Positions 45,097 to 53,789 of a stretch of DNA of 64,000 nt are shown piece after piece; the first letter of the stretch is position 1; the number at the start of each line of letters is the position of its first letter. The position numbers and the translations under genes are program-made. The DNA lies in assembly GCA_947565425.1 (NCBI GenBank), contig CANOFW010000007.1:1-64000 (forward strand), given 5' to 3'. Under the pieces are notes generated by a model that was not told where the DNA came from, made no database searches, and saw nothing but the letters and a program-made list of their open reading frames with translations. The DNA is from an uncultured Lachnospiraceae bacterium. GTDB lineage: Bacteria; Bacillota; Clostridia; Lachnospirales; Lachnospiraceae.

Positions 45097-47927
45097 ATAT
45101 TTTTCAGAAAGTTACACTCCGCTATTTAAAGGAAAACCGCACGCGCACGCTCGTTACGATTGTAGGGATTGTGCTCTCAGCGGCTATGTTTACCGCCGTA
45201 ACTACCAGTATCTCTTCCCTCAGGAATTACTTAATCAATTCGACGATCTACACCGAAGGAAATTGGTACGGCGCGGCCTACGGCTTGTCTGCGGCACAAA
45301 AAGAAAAACTGTCTTCGGATTTCCGCACGAAAAAGGCGGTCTCCATGGAACTTTTCGGCTTCGCGGACTTAAAAGATTCCATCAATGAAGACAAACCCTA
45401 TCTCTGTGTCTTCGGCATCCAGGAAGATTTCACAGATATGATGCCTGTCCATCTCTTAGAAGGAAGGCTTCCTGAAAACAACAGTGAAATCCTGCTGCCG
45501 GAACATTTAAGCAACAACGGCGGCATCGGCTGGAGCATAGGCGACAAACTTTCTCTTGATTTGGGCACGCGTATCAACAGCGCCGGAAGCATTCTGACAA
45601 ACGAGGACTCCTACAACAACGGGGAGGAAGACGCTCTGCAAAATGGCGACGTTATCTCCGGCCTGACAGAACATCTGAGCGCCAAGGAAACATACCATTT
45701 TACCGTTGTCGGCATCTATGAGCGTCCTAATTATGAAGCTTATCAAGCGCCTGGGTATACGGCGCTGACTATCGGGGAAAACAGTGGCAGACACACGTAC
45801 AGCCTATATCTGCGGACAACACCCGGCAGACATGCGGCCGATACCATTGAGCAGATGTTTGAAGCGTATGACAGCATCGGCTGGGAACTGAATTATGATT
45901 TGCTGAGAATCTATGGTTACTCCGGCGAGTCCTCTTACAACCGCGTACTGAATAACCTGGGAGCTTTGCTTATCCTGATTATTATGTTCGGCTCTATATC
46001 ACTGATTTACAACGCCTTTTCGATTTCTGTCAGCGAACGCACAAAGCAATTTGGCCTGCTGGCTTCCATCGGTGCGACCAGGCGGCAGCTGACCGGAAGC
46101 GTAATCTTTGAATCGTTATTCCTGAGCATGATTGGCATTCCCCTTGGCATTTTATCGGGACTTTTAGGTATCGGGATTACTTTTTATTTTGTGCAAGATA
46201 TGATGGCAAACATTTTGGGCATTGGCTTTGGCGGCAGCTACCAGATGATGCGTCTAACGATGATTTTCGGCCCCGCCAAGAATGTCGCCTTGCGCCTGCA
46301 TCCTTCTTTCGGCGCACTCGCCATCGCCATTGCCATTTCTCTGCTGACAGTGGTTATTTCCGCCTATATCCCGGCAAGACGCGCCATGAAGAAGTCCGCT
46401 ATCGACGCCATCCGCCAGAGCAATGATATCTCTATTCGCGCTAAGAAAGTAAAAACTTCGCGGCTAACACAGAAGCTTTTCGGCTTTGAGGGGATGCTCG
46501 CCACTAAGAACTACAAACGCAACCGCAGAAAATACCGGGCAACCGTCATTTCCCTTTTCCTGAGCGTCGTGCTGTTTATCTCGGCAAGCAGCTTCTGCGC
46601 ATACCTCTCACTGTCTGCCAGGACTGTTCTGAACGACGATGAGTACGATATAGTTTATAGGTTTGATTCCTACGAAAAGGAGACGCCGGATTCTCTGCTC
46701 GCCGCATTATCAGAGCCCGCAGACGTCACGGATTCTACCTATGCGATTCGCATGTATTTTAATTGTCCTGTGGAAACTGCTAAGCTCAATCCAAAGTTAC
46801 GGGATTTTATGAGAAAAGAAACAGAAGCCGGAGGCGGAATTTATGAAGAATATGAAGAAACTGACATGGAATTGATGCTGGTTTTCCTTGCAGATCAAGA
46901 CTTTCGCGCTTATCTGAACAAACTAAACCTAGCAGAAAACGAATACTTTAACACTAAGGCGCCTAAGGCTGTCGCCGCGGATTCCCTGCGCCTGTATTCC
47001 GGCTCCTCGCAGAAATATTCCAGTTTCCCGGCGTTCGCAGCTAAGAGCCTGGCGGAACTAAACATTTACCTTACCAGGGAACGGGATAATTACGATTATG
47101 CTGGGACGGGCCGCATAGAAAACGGCGTCCCCGTCTGCGACTTTTACATCAAGAGCACCGATGATGAAATTGTAACTTTCACAAGAGAGGAATCTTGCCT
47201 GCCGCTCCCACTTGCAGTTGGCGCAACCGTACAGCAGGCGCCAGATTTCTTCTCCGATGACGATGCATGTATACGTCTGTTCTACCCCTACAGTATGCTG
47301 GACCATGTCTTCACCGGACTGGAGGAGGACACCAACTATTATCAGATTAACGAGCTGCCGCTCAGTGAGAATACCTCCACGGAATTATTCTTTCAATGCC
47401 AAGATCACGACACGACAGACAGCTACGCCGCTATGTCAAAGCTGCTGATGCAAAAAGGGTATTCCACCTCAGGGCTTATCGACTACGCTGCTTCTGTGGA
47501 AAGCAGCCGCGCGATGGTTACGGTTATCAATATTTTTTCCTATGGGTTTATCATCTTGATTTCCCTGATTGCAGCAGCAAATGTGTTTAACACGATCTCC
47601 ACTAACATGAATCTGCGCCGAAGGGAATTCGCCATGCTAAAGTCCATTGGCATGACGCCAAACGCTTTTACCAAGATGATGGACTTTGAATGCCTCCTCT
47701 ATGGATTTAAGGGACTATTGTATGGCCTGCCTGTTTCCTTTGTTATGACCTGGATGATTTACAGCGCCGTTGGGCAGGGATTGGAAATCGCCTTCTTTAT
47801 CCCCTGGTACAGCATCGCCATCGCTGTCGGCAGCGTATTTCTGGTAGTGTTTGCCACGATGCTTTATTCCATGAAACGTATCCAAAAGGAAAACACCATT
47901 GATACGCTAAAGAATGAAAACTTATAA
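45093..47927 (+). CDS. ABC transporter permease, FtsX-type
   Basis: This 944-residue membrane protein has a first helix (TLVTIVGIVLSAAMFTAVTTS), a large external domain (~45-275), then three helices (LGALLILIIMFGSISLIYNAF and on to LAIAIAISLLTVVISAYIP). A fifth helix near 480 (ATVISLFLSVVLFISASSF) precedes a second ~280-residue external domain and a final three-helix core. FtsX signatures are SISVSERTKQFGLLASIGATRRQ and NLRRREFAMLKSIGMT. The two external domains are larger than in the permease at 29337. A terminator follows closely. Confidence 0.92.
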   Translation: MNIFQKVTLRYLKENRTRTLVTIVGIVLSAAMFTAVTTSISSLRNYLINSTIYTEGNWYGAAYGLSAAQKEKLSSDFRTKKAVSMELFGFADLKDSINEDKPYLCVFGIQEDFTDMMPVHLLEGRLPENNSEILLPEHLSNNGGIGWSIGDKLSLDLGTRINSAGSILTNEDSYNNGEEDALQNGDVISGLTEHLSAKETYHFTVVGIYERPNYEAYQAPGYTALTIGENSGRHTYSLYLRTTPGRHAADTIEQMFEAYDSIGWELNYDLLRIYGYSGESSYNRVLNNLGALLILIIMFGSISLIYNAFSISVSERTKQFGLLASIGATRRQLTGSVIFESLFLSMIGIPLGILSGLLGIGITFYFVQDMMANILGIGFGGSYQMMRLTMIFGPAKNVALRLHPSFGALAIAIAISLLTVVISAYIPARRAMKKSAIDAIRQSNDISIRAKKVKTSRLTQKLFGFEGMLATKNYKRNRRKYRATVISLFLSVVLFISASSFCAYLSLSARTVLNDDEYDIVYRFDSYEKETPDSLLAALSEPADVTDSTYAIRMYFNCPVETAKLNPKLRDFMRKETEAGGGIYEEYEETDMELMLVFLADQDFRAYLNKLNLAENEYFNTKAPKAVAADSLRLYSGSSQKYSSFPAFAAKSLAELNIYLTRERDNYDYAGTGRIENGVPVCDFYIKSTDDEIVTFTREESCLPLPLAVGATVQQAPDFFSDDDACIRLFYPYSMLDHVFTGLEEDTNYYQINELPLSENTSTELFFQCQDHDTTDSYAAMSKLLMQKGYSTSGLIDYAASVESSRAMVTVINIFSYGFIILISLIAAANVFNTISTNMNLRRREFAMLKSIGMTPNAFTKMMDFECLLYGFKGLLYGLPVSFVMTWMIYSAVGQGLEIAFFIPWYSIAIAVGSVFLVVFATMLYSMKRIQKENTIDTLKNENL

Positions 47928-47933
47928 CAAATG

Positions 47934-47969
47934 GGCCGCACCCATGTAAACTCTGGGAGCGGCCGTTTT
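47934..47969 (+). terminator. Rho-independent terminator of the ABC operon
   Basis: GGCCGC (with CCC/GGG extension) pairs with GCGGCC at 47959-47964 and is followed by GTTTTA. It begins 6 bp after the permease stop codon. Confidence 0.75.
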
Positions 47970-47995
47970 ACCTTGTGCAAGAATATTCCCTTTTA

Positions 47996-48015
47996 TCCCC
48001 GCAGCAAGCTGCGGG
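47996..48015 (-). terminator. GC-rich hairpin after mazF
   Basis: CCCGCAGC and GCTGCGGG abut with a 2-nt spacer. It lies 15 bp beyond the mazF stop codon on the minus strand. Only a weak T tract follows, so termination may be partial. Confidence 0.5.
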
Positions 48016-48030
48016 ATATTTGATTGTTTC

Positions 48031-48357
48031 TCACATAAAACTGAAAATCAAGTCCTTTGCTTCCTTCCAAATATCTTGCGGACATTCCTCCTTATATTGA
48101 GCATTTCGTGCCTTAACATCCAACATTTTTGCCTGGTCACATAGTATTACACCTGTCGTCTGTGTGCGTTCATCCAACTCAATATGAAAGGGATGGTTTT
48201 TATTGGTGTTCGTAATCGGACACACAAACGCCAGGGAACTATGCTGATTTAATGTATCATTACTGAGGACAACTGCCGGCCTTCTTCCGCTCTGTTCATG
48301 ACCCTGTTGGGGGGTAAAATCCATAATAATAATATCGCCTTGTTTATAAGTTACCAC
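48031..48357 (-). CDS. mazF: MazF/PemK-family mRNA interferase toxin
   Basis: This 108-residue SH3-like-fold toxin cleaves mRNA at short sequence motifs. Conserved elements are YKQGDIIIMDF, the loop QGHEQSGRRPAVVLS with its catalytic Arg region, VCPITNTNK, and TGVILCDQAKMLDVKAR. The SGRRPAVVLS motif is diagnostic of PemK/MazF. It overlaps the antitoxin gene upstream by 7 bp, the usual toxin-second order. Confidence 0.94.
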   Translation of the reverse strand: MVTYKQGDIIIMDFTPQQGHEQSGRRPAVVLSNDTLNQHSSLAFVCPITNTNKNHPFHIELDERTQTTGVILCDQAKMLDVKARNAQYKEECPQDIWKEAKDLIFSFM

Positions 48358-48680
48358 CGCTCATTTCCTACCGGACCACCTACATCAACCTCTTGCGCGC
48401 TTTCGACATAAATTTCATCAATCGGTCTTTTGTAGAATGCTTCCAACCTTTCTTGTAAATTAAGGTATTTGGGCTTATTGACTTTTTCAATAGTCATTTT
48501 TCCGTCGTATATGCTTATCCCTATAGTATCGTCTTCTTTTAAACCCATTTGTGCAAGCATTTCTTTAGACAATCTGATTCCCTGGCTGTTTCCCCACCTC
48601 CTGATTACTGTTTGCGTAGTAAATGTGCTTTGTATCCCATTCGTTTGATCTTTCGCCATCATGTTTGTATCCATGTTCAT
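48351..48680 (-). CDS. mazE: MazE/AbrB-type antitoxin
   Basis: This 109-residue antitoxin has the swapped-hairpin DNA-binding domain at ~28-75 (VIRRWGNSQGIRLSKEMLAQMGLKEDD, IGISIYDGKMTIEK). An acidic, likely disordered tail (~85-109, YVESAQEVDVGGPVGNERW) would wrap the toxin. The N-terminal ~27 residues are an extension beyond typical MazE; a later start is possible, but GAAGG lies just ahead of ATG 48680. The domain should bind the inverted repeat upstream and repress the operon. Confidence 0.9.
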   Translation of the reverse strand: MNMDTNMMAKDQTNGIQSTFTTQTVIRRWGNSQGIRLSKEMLAQMGLKEDDTIGISIYDGKMTIEKVNKPKYLNLQERLEAFYKRPIDEIYVESAQEVDVGGPVGNERW

Positions 48681-48704
48681 TTTCCTTCTCTCGTTAATAT
48701 ATAC

Positions 48705-48753
48705 AACGGATATACCTTTATTGCAGTATATACAAGGTATATCCGTTTGTCAA
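48705..48753 (-). promoter_or_regulatory. mazEF promoter and palindromic operator
   Basis: On the minus strand TTGACA (48748-48753) and TATACT (48725-48730) are 17 bp apart. AACGGATATACCT (48705-48717) and AGGTATATCCGTT (48735-48747) are perfect 13-bp complements; one fills the -35/-10 spacer and the other covers the start region. Toxin-antitoxin complexes typically repress from such sites. Confidence 0.8.
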
Positions 48754-48800
48754 TACTTTTATTCTTTCCAAAAGACAATAATCATACATTCATACACCAT

Positions 48801-50876
48801 TCACTGCCCCGGCACCTCCTCCACAGGCGTACCTTCCTGCGGCATTCCCTCTTCCGGCGTGACTACATTGTAATCAAAATTATTTTCATCAATGTAGGGC
48901 AGGAAGTTGACAGGTTTCAGGCCCGTATGGATCTGTTCCATAAACGTTTTCCAGATATTTCCCGGATAGCTCGCACCGGACAAGCCTGGCAATTCTTTCG
49001 GCATATCATATCCCACCCAAACGCTGGTGGTAAAATAATCTGTATAACCCACAAACCAGCCGTCCTTATTATCATTAGTGGTCCCGGTTTTGCCTGCACA
49101 CGGCATATTGCCAAGCGCAAGCCCACGCCCAGTTCCAGACTGCACAACAGACACCAGCATATCCGTCATCATCCGAGCCGCATTGGTTTTGTATACTTCT
49201 TTTTCCTGGTTATCCGTCTCCAAAATCACATTTTCCTGAGCATCCGTGATCTTCATGATACAAGTAGGCTCCCGGAACATACCATCATTTTCCAAAGTTG
49301 CATAGGCGGACGCCATCTCCACAGCAGATACGCCATTCGTAAATCCACCCAACGCGCTTGTGGGGCGTACATCCTGTTTATCCAGTCTGGAAAATTTCAT
49401 CTCTTTCAAATAGGAAAGCCCCACCTCGGGGGTAAGTTCCTCCAAAAGATTCCATGCTACCGTATTCTTCGAGGTCTGTACCGCATAGCGCAAGGAGATA
49501 TTGCCTTCGTAACCGCCTCCGGCATTGGCAGGCCCTTCTTCCGTTTTTACATCCTCCACCACAGAGTCCGGCGTATAATTGCGCTCTAATACCGGCGTAT
49601 AGACAATCAACGGTTTTATCGCGCTTCCCGGCTGACGAAAGCTTTGATAGGCACGGTTTAAGGTATAACCCGGAAGATCCTGATTTCTGCCCCCTACAAT
49701 TGCTTTCACATAACCGGAATGATTATCCACGCACACAGCCGATGCCTGCAACGTAAAAATCCCTTCCTCATTCTGTTCCGTAAACTCCCCAAGTCCATTG
49801 TCTACAGCGCCCTGCAAAAGCTGCTGCATACCAAGGTCAATCGACGTATAAATGCGATAGCCCTTTGTGTAAAGGCTCTTTTGGCATTCACTATATAGAA
49901 GGTCATACTCTTCCTCATACGCACTGCGCTCTTTTTCTGAATCAAATTCCGTCTGAAACTCAAATCCCTGCTGTTTCATCAATTCCCGAATTGCACAATT
50001 ATAGGTGTACGTCTCCACATAATCACTCTTCGCTTTCTGTGGACGCTCAAGAACAATCTCTTCCTCCTTTGCTTCCTCGCAGGTTTCTTCTTTAATCTTA
50101 CCGTCACTCTTCATCTGATTAAGGATTCGATTGCGCCGTTTGAGCGTATTCTCAGGGCGCTGTACCGGGTCATACAATGTAGGATTATTGGGTATGGCGC
50201 ACAAAAAGGCAACCTGCGACAAATCGAGACTGTCCACATCTTTATTAAAATATCCTTTGCTCGCTGCCTGAATACCGTAGTATCCGTTCCCAAAATAAAT
50301 ATTATTTAAATAAAACTCCATGATCTTGTTCTTGCTGTAAATCTTTTCCAACTCTACAGCAATAAACATTTCCTCAATTTTGCGCTCCCATTTAACGTCT
50401 TGATTCAAGAAAATATTCCTGGCAAGCTGCTGGGTGATGGTACTTCCGCCCTGCGTAACCTTACCATTTTGAATCATTGCCTTTGCCGCACGCATAATTG
50501 CCTTAATGTCAATGCCGTTATGACTGTAAAACTTCTTATCCTCAATACTTACCATAGCGGCCGGAACATAGGCAGGTATATTATCATATTCCAGATAATA
50601 TACGTCCTTCTCACCTTTGAGCGTAGAAACGAGCGATCCATTGGCATCATATACCAAGCTGGTTTCCACGGAACGGAACGTACTCTCATCCGAAGCGCGC
50701 ACCAACTCCTTTGCCTCCTGCTGTAGCTTGCTGACCGTCTGGGCATAGCCGCCGAAATAATACCAGCTCAATGCCACGCCCACCAGTATTACCAACAAAA
50801 TCTGAAGTTTTGCAAAAAACCAGAATACACGATATTTCTTTTTTTTCTTATGCTTCTGCTTTTTCTTTTCACTCAT
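48801..50876 (-). CDS. pbp1A: class A penicillin-binding protein (PBP1A-type)
   Basis: This 691-residue bifunctional peptidoglycan polymerase has a Lys-rich cytoplasmic N-terminus and one helix (LQILLVILVGVALSWYYFG). The GT51 domain (~65-250) carries AAMVSIEDKKFYSHNGID, GGSTITQQLARNIFL and KIMEFYLNNIYFGNGYYGIQ. The transpeptidase domain has the Ser nucleophile in GSAIKP, SKN in QTSKNTVAWN and KTGTTND. The tail is Pro/Glu-rich. It starts 11 bp after yhaN, so it is probably the last gene of yhaO-yhaN-pbp. Confidence 0.95.
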   Translation of the reverse strand: MSEKKKQKHKKKKKYRVFWFFAKLQILLVILVGVALSWYYFGGYAQTVSKLQQEAKELVRASDESTFRSVETSLVYDANGSLVSTLKGEKDVYYLEYDNIPAYVPAAMVSIEDKKFYSHNGIDIKAIMRAAKAMIQNGKVTQGGSTITQQLARNIFLNQDVKWERKIEEMFIAVELEKIYSKNKIMEFYLNNIYFGNGYYGIQAASKGYFNKDVDSLDLSQVAFLCAIPNNPTLYDPVQRPENTLKRRNRILNQMKSDGKIKEETCEEAKEEEIVLERPQKAKSDYVETYTYNCAIRELMKQQGFEFQTEFDSEKERSAYEEEYDLLYSECQKSLYTKGYRIYTSIDLGMQQLLQGAVDNGLGEFTEQNEEGIFTLQASAVCVDNHSGYVKAIVGGRNQDLPGYTLNRAYQSFRQPGSAIKPLIVYTPVLERNYTPDSVVEDVKTEEGPANAGGGYEGNISLRYAVQTSKNTVAWNLLEELTPEVGLSYLKEMKFSRLDKQDVRPTSALGGFTNGVSAVEMASAYATLENDGMFREPTCIMKITDAQENVILETDNQEKEVYKTNAARMMTDMLVSVVQSGTGRGLALGNMPCAGKTGTTNDNKDGWFVGYTDYFTTSVWVGYDMPKELPGLSGASYPGNIWKTFMEQIHTGLKPVNFLPYIDENNFDYNVVTPEEGMPQEGTPVEEVPGQ

Positions 50877-50887
50877 AAATATTAATC

Positions 50888-52540
50888 CTACCTGCTAAGC
50901 AATATCTTTCCATATGGTATGTTATTGCGCTCAAGAATTTCCATCTCACGTCGCTGACAAGTAAAGAGAAAAATTTGTCCCTTCTGCCTGCTCAGCCAGT
51001 TGAGCGCTGATTCCAGTCGCTTTTCGTCAAATGAAGCAAACACTTCATCCAAAATAATGGGCATGGACTCTTCCTTTGTAAATATACCGCCAGCCCCCAT
51101 CCTTAATGCTACATACATCTGCTCCATCACTCCTTGACTAAGCTGCCAAGGATGCAGCTTGCGGTTCTCCTGCTCCACAATCAAGTTCATTTGCTCATCC
51201 AAGCCTATCCGCTCATATTTCCCCTGGGTCATCTCCGTGAGAATCCGGGACATCTCCTCTTCCATTTGCTTTCGACTGTCCTGATATGCATCTTTCGATA
51301 GATTCTGTAACGTGTTGTAGGCAAGCTCATACGCCTCAACCTGAAGTTCCAGTTCTGTCTCTCCCTCCGAAGGTTCTGTCTTTTGTTCAATCTCTTCTTG
51401 CAGATTCAGCAACAATGCCTGCTTTTCGGCAAGCTGCTCTTGTAACAGTTCTTCTACTACCCGATGTTTCGCCTTCGTCTCCTGCTTTTCACTGACTTTT
51501 TGCCATTCCCTGTCTTTGGAAGCGGATATATTGCGCTCGCGCTTCTCCTCCTCACGCTGACGAATCAAAGACTTTAAGCGTTTCTCCTTTTGGAACCAGT
51601 GGCACACACTGCCAGCTCCACCCAGAAATCCAAATAACAACACCAGTTCCAGAACTAGCCAGCCCCAATTCCCTCCCTGCATCAAGGAATGTGCTGTGGC
51701 ATTTACAATGCCCAATCCTAGACTGAATAAGGTAATCACAATAGAAATCAACAAGCGTATTCGATAACCCTTCTGTACATTCTTCTGGCGAATATCCCAC
51801 AAGTACTCCGCCATCTGATTACTGTCATGTTCCGGCGGCGCCTCGCCTGCCTGTTGTCTGGAAATATTTTCATGCCGCTCCTTCTGCTGCTCCTGCAACT
51901 GCTCAATATCTCTTTGCAAAATACCCTCTTCCACATGAAGTTTCTCTACCTCCTCCATGCGTTGACGCGTTTGCTCTTCCAAACACTGCTTCGCTTCTTT
52001 TTGCCTCTCTCTTAAATGTTTGCGGGCGCCGGCAAGGTCGACTTCTCCCTCGCCGCCCGTGGACATATTTACAAAATAATTCTGCAAAATTTCTGCAAAC
52101 TCTTTCTTTGTCTCAATCTCTGCCTGATGGATGCAGTATGTATTCTCATATGAAGCTTTCTTGATGCCGCCCAAAAGCATTTCTAAATCCCCATGCTCCA
52201 CAGACAACTCTTCACCGTCCAGCTCGTTTGTAAGCTTTACCGATTTCTCTTTATGGTAAAAATTCCTCTCCAGATAAAAAGGTTTCTCTCCCACTGTAAA
52301 CTTCAAGCCCCCTGCAAAAAAAGAATTACTGTTCCAGGGCTCATATTTCTGATAATTGTCATTTTTCCCCGATTTCCCCCGCTGTTTCTCCAAACCAAAC
52401 AGCATACTCGTAATAAACCTTTGCATTGTTGATTTACCGGTCTCGTTCTCCCCATAAATCACATTTAACCCCGGAAGGGGACGCATAGTAATATTTTGGA
52501 GTTTTCCAAAATTTTTAATCTGAATCTCTGTTATTTTCAT
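50888..52540 (-). CDS. yhaN: YhaN-like membrane-linked AAA/SMC-type ATPase
   Basis: This 550-residue Rad50/SbcC-like ATPase opens with MKITEIQIKNFGKL and Walker A YGENETGKST. A coiled coil (~165-230), two transmembrane helices (~255-310, LISIVITLFSLGLGIV and LVLELVLLFGFLGGAGSV) and a second coiled coil (~315-425) follow. The signature region QLSQGVMEQMYVALRMG and Walker B MPIILDEVFASFD close it. B. subtilis YhaN is nearly twice as long, so this is a compact version. It overlaps the metallophosphoesterase gene yhaO by 4 bp; the pair resembles SbcCD/Mre11-Rad50 but is tied to the membrane. The role is probably DNA end processing. Confidence 0.82.
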   Translation of the reverse strand: MKITEIQIKNFGKLQNITMRPLPGLNVIYGENETGKSTMQRFITSMLFGLEKQRGKSGKNDNYQKYEPWNSNSFFAGGLKFTVGEKPFYLERNFYHKEKSVKLTNELDGEELSVEHGDLEMLLGGIKKASYENTYCIHQAEIETKKEFAEILQNYFVNMSTGGEGEVDLAGARKHLRERQKEAKQCLEEQTRQRMEEVEKLHVEEGILQRDIEQLQEQQKERHENISRQQAGEAPPEHDSNQMAEYLWDIRQKNVQKGYRIRLLISIVITLFSLGLGIVNATAHSLMQGGNWGWLVLELVLLFGFLGGAGSVCHWFQKEKRLKSLIRQREEEKRERNISASKDREWQKVSEKQETKAKHRVVEELLQEQLAEKQALLLNLQEEIEQKTEPSEGETELELQVEAYELAYNTLQNLSKDAYQDSRKQMEEEMSRILTEMTQGKYERIGLDEQMNLIVEQENRKLHPWQLSQGVMEQMYVALRMGAGGIFTKEESMPIILDEVFASFDEKRLESALNWLSRQKGQIFLFTCQRREMEILERNNIPYGKILLSR

Positions 52541-53583
52541 TCTGCCATCAATGCCTCCACACCATAGTATAATGCTTTTTCCGTAATTTTATTCTGTGGC
52601 ATTTCTTCCAAAGCCCGGATGTAGCGTCCTAAAATCTGCTGACCATACTGTCTTTTTAATTTCTCAAAATCATAGTCTGCCCGACACTGATTCACTACTT
52701 TCACCACCCGGTCCATAGACTTCATCTTTTCCGTATCAAGCGGATTCTCTCTGTCACAATATCCATTGAGCGTAATCTTAAATTTCTGATAAGCGGGTGC
52801 AAGACGAATGCGGTTCTCCAAAAACTCCTGTAAAGCGCCCTGCGTGATTTCCGGGCTGACTTTCAGTTTCAGAGGCACATATTCACAATAATAAAGCGGG
52901 ACAAACTTCACATGACACACATGATTTTTAATTTCTCCCTCAAAATATCCATGTTCCCCCAAATCATTGCAGTCAATCGGTTGCAGCGCACCCGCCATCA
53001 CAACCTTATCCTGCACAATCTGTACCGGTTTATGGATATGTCCGCATGCCACATAGTCAAAATCGTTATCTGCAAAATCGCTGCCGCTGATGGGAATATG
53101 TTTCTCATCCCCGCCGTGCGCCAGTAAAATATTGAAAAAATCTCCTGCCTTGACGTGAATATCTTTATAACGCGGCTCTAAAATTTCTTTCTTCCAATAA
53201 CTCATACCGTACACTCTGGTGTCCAAACCTTCCAGTTCAATGTAATCTATCTCTTCTGACTTTAAAAAATGAACGTTTTTTTCCCATTGGAACGTACGAT
53301 AGCAGGAATCCGGCGTCAGATGGTCGTGGTTGCCGGCAATCAGTACCACCTGCGTCTGTGGAATGCGGGAAAAATGATAATTTACCTCTTTGAGTTCCTT
53401 TACCAAAGGCTGTCCGTGAAATAAATCGCCGGCAATCAGAAGAAGCTGCACCTGCTCTTCCTTCGCTTTATCAATCACCTCTTTAAACGCCTGCCAACTA
53501 TGCATTTCACGCTCTTTTGCCCATTCTTTGTCTCGATCCGGCTTCGCTCCTAAATGTATATCGGCTATATGAATAAACTTCAT
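52537..53583 (-). CDS. yhaO: YhaO/SbcD-like DNA repair metallophosphoesterase
   Basis: This 348-residue nuclease partner of the ATPase carries the calcineurin-like metal motifs FIHIADIHLGAKPD, LLLIAGDLFHGQPL, LIAGNHDHLTP, LLAHGG and YVACGHIHKP, in the order of Mre11/SbcD enzymes. The C-terminal ~110 residues form the capping region. AAGGAG precedes the ATG. It is the first gene of the operon, coupled to yhaN, and would resect or cleave DNA ends when driven by the ATPase. Confidence 0.9.
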   Translation of the reverse strand: MKFIHIADIHLGAKPDRDKEWAKEREMHSWQAFKEVIDKAKEEQVQLLLIAGDLFHGQPLVKELKEVNYHFSRIPQTQVVLIAGNHDHLTPDSCYRTFQWEKNVHFLKSEEIDYIELEGLDTRVYGMSYWKKEILEPRYKDIHVKAGDFFNILLAHGGDEKHIPISGSDFADNDFDYVACGHIHKPVQIVQDKVVMAGALQPIDCNDLGEHGYFEGEIKNHVCHVKFVPLYYCEYVPLKLKVSPEITQGALQEFLENRIRLAPAYQKFKITLNGYCDRENPLDTEKMKSMDRVVKVVNQCRADYDFEKLKRQYGQQILGRYIRALEEMPQNKITEKALYYGVEALMAE

Positions 53584-53789
53584 AAAATTTCTCCTTCGTA
53601 TTTTTATAAAATAGTTACTTATCTATTTTACACTTTTGATACAGAATATACAAGATTGAATCTTATATCGGTAAAAGATCCTAATATTGACAAAAATAGT
53701 GAAAAGATTATAATTTTAAAAGACACCGCAAAAGCCTTCTTTGTAGGAAGCGAAAACACGAGAATGAAACAAAGGGAGGAATACATGAG

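Noticed and set aside
48549-49589. 346-codon plus-strand ORF over mazE and the PBP
   Set aside because: Antisense to two recognised genes and to the mazEF promoter; composition is that of a shadow frame.
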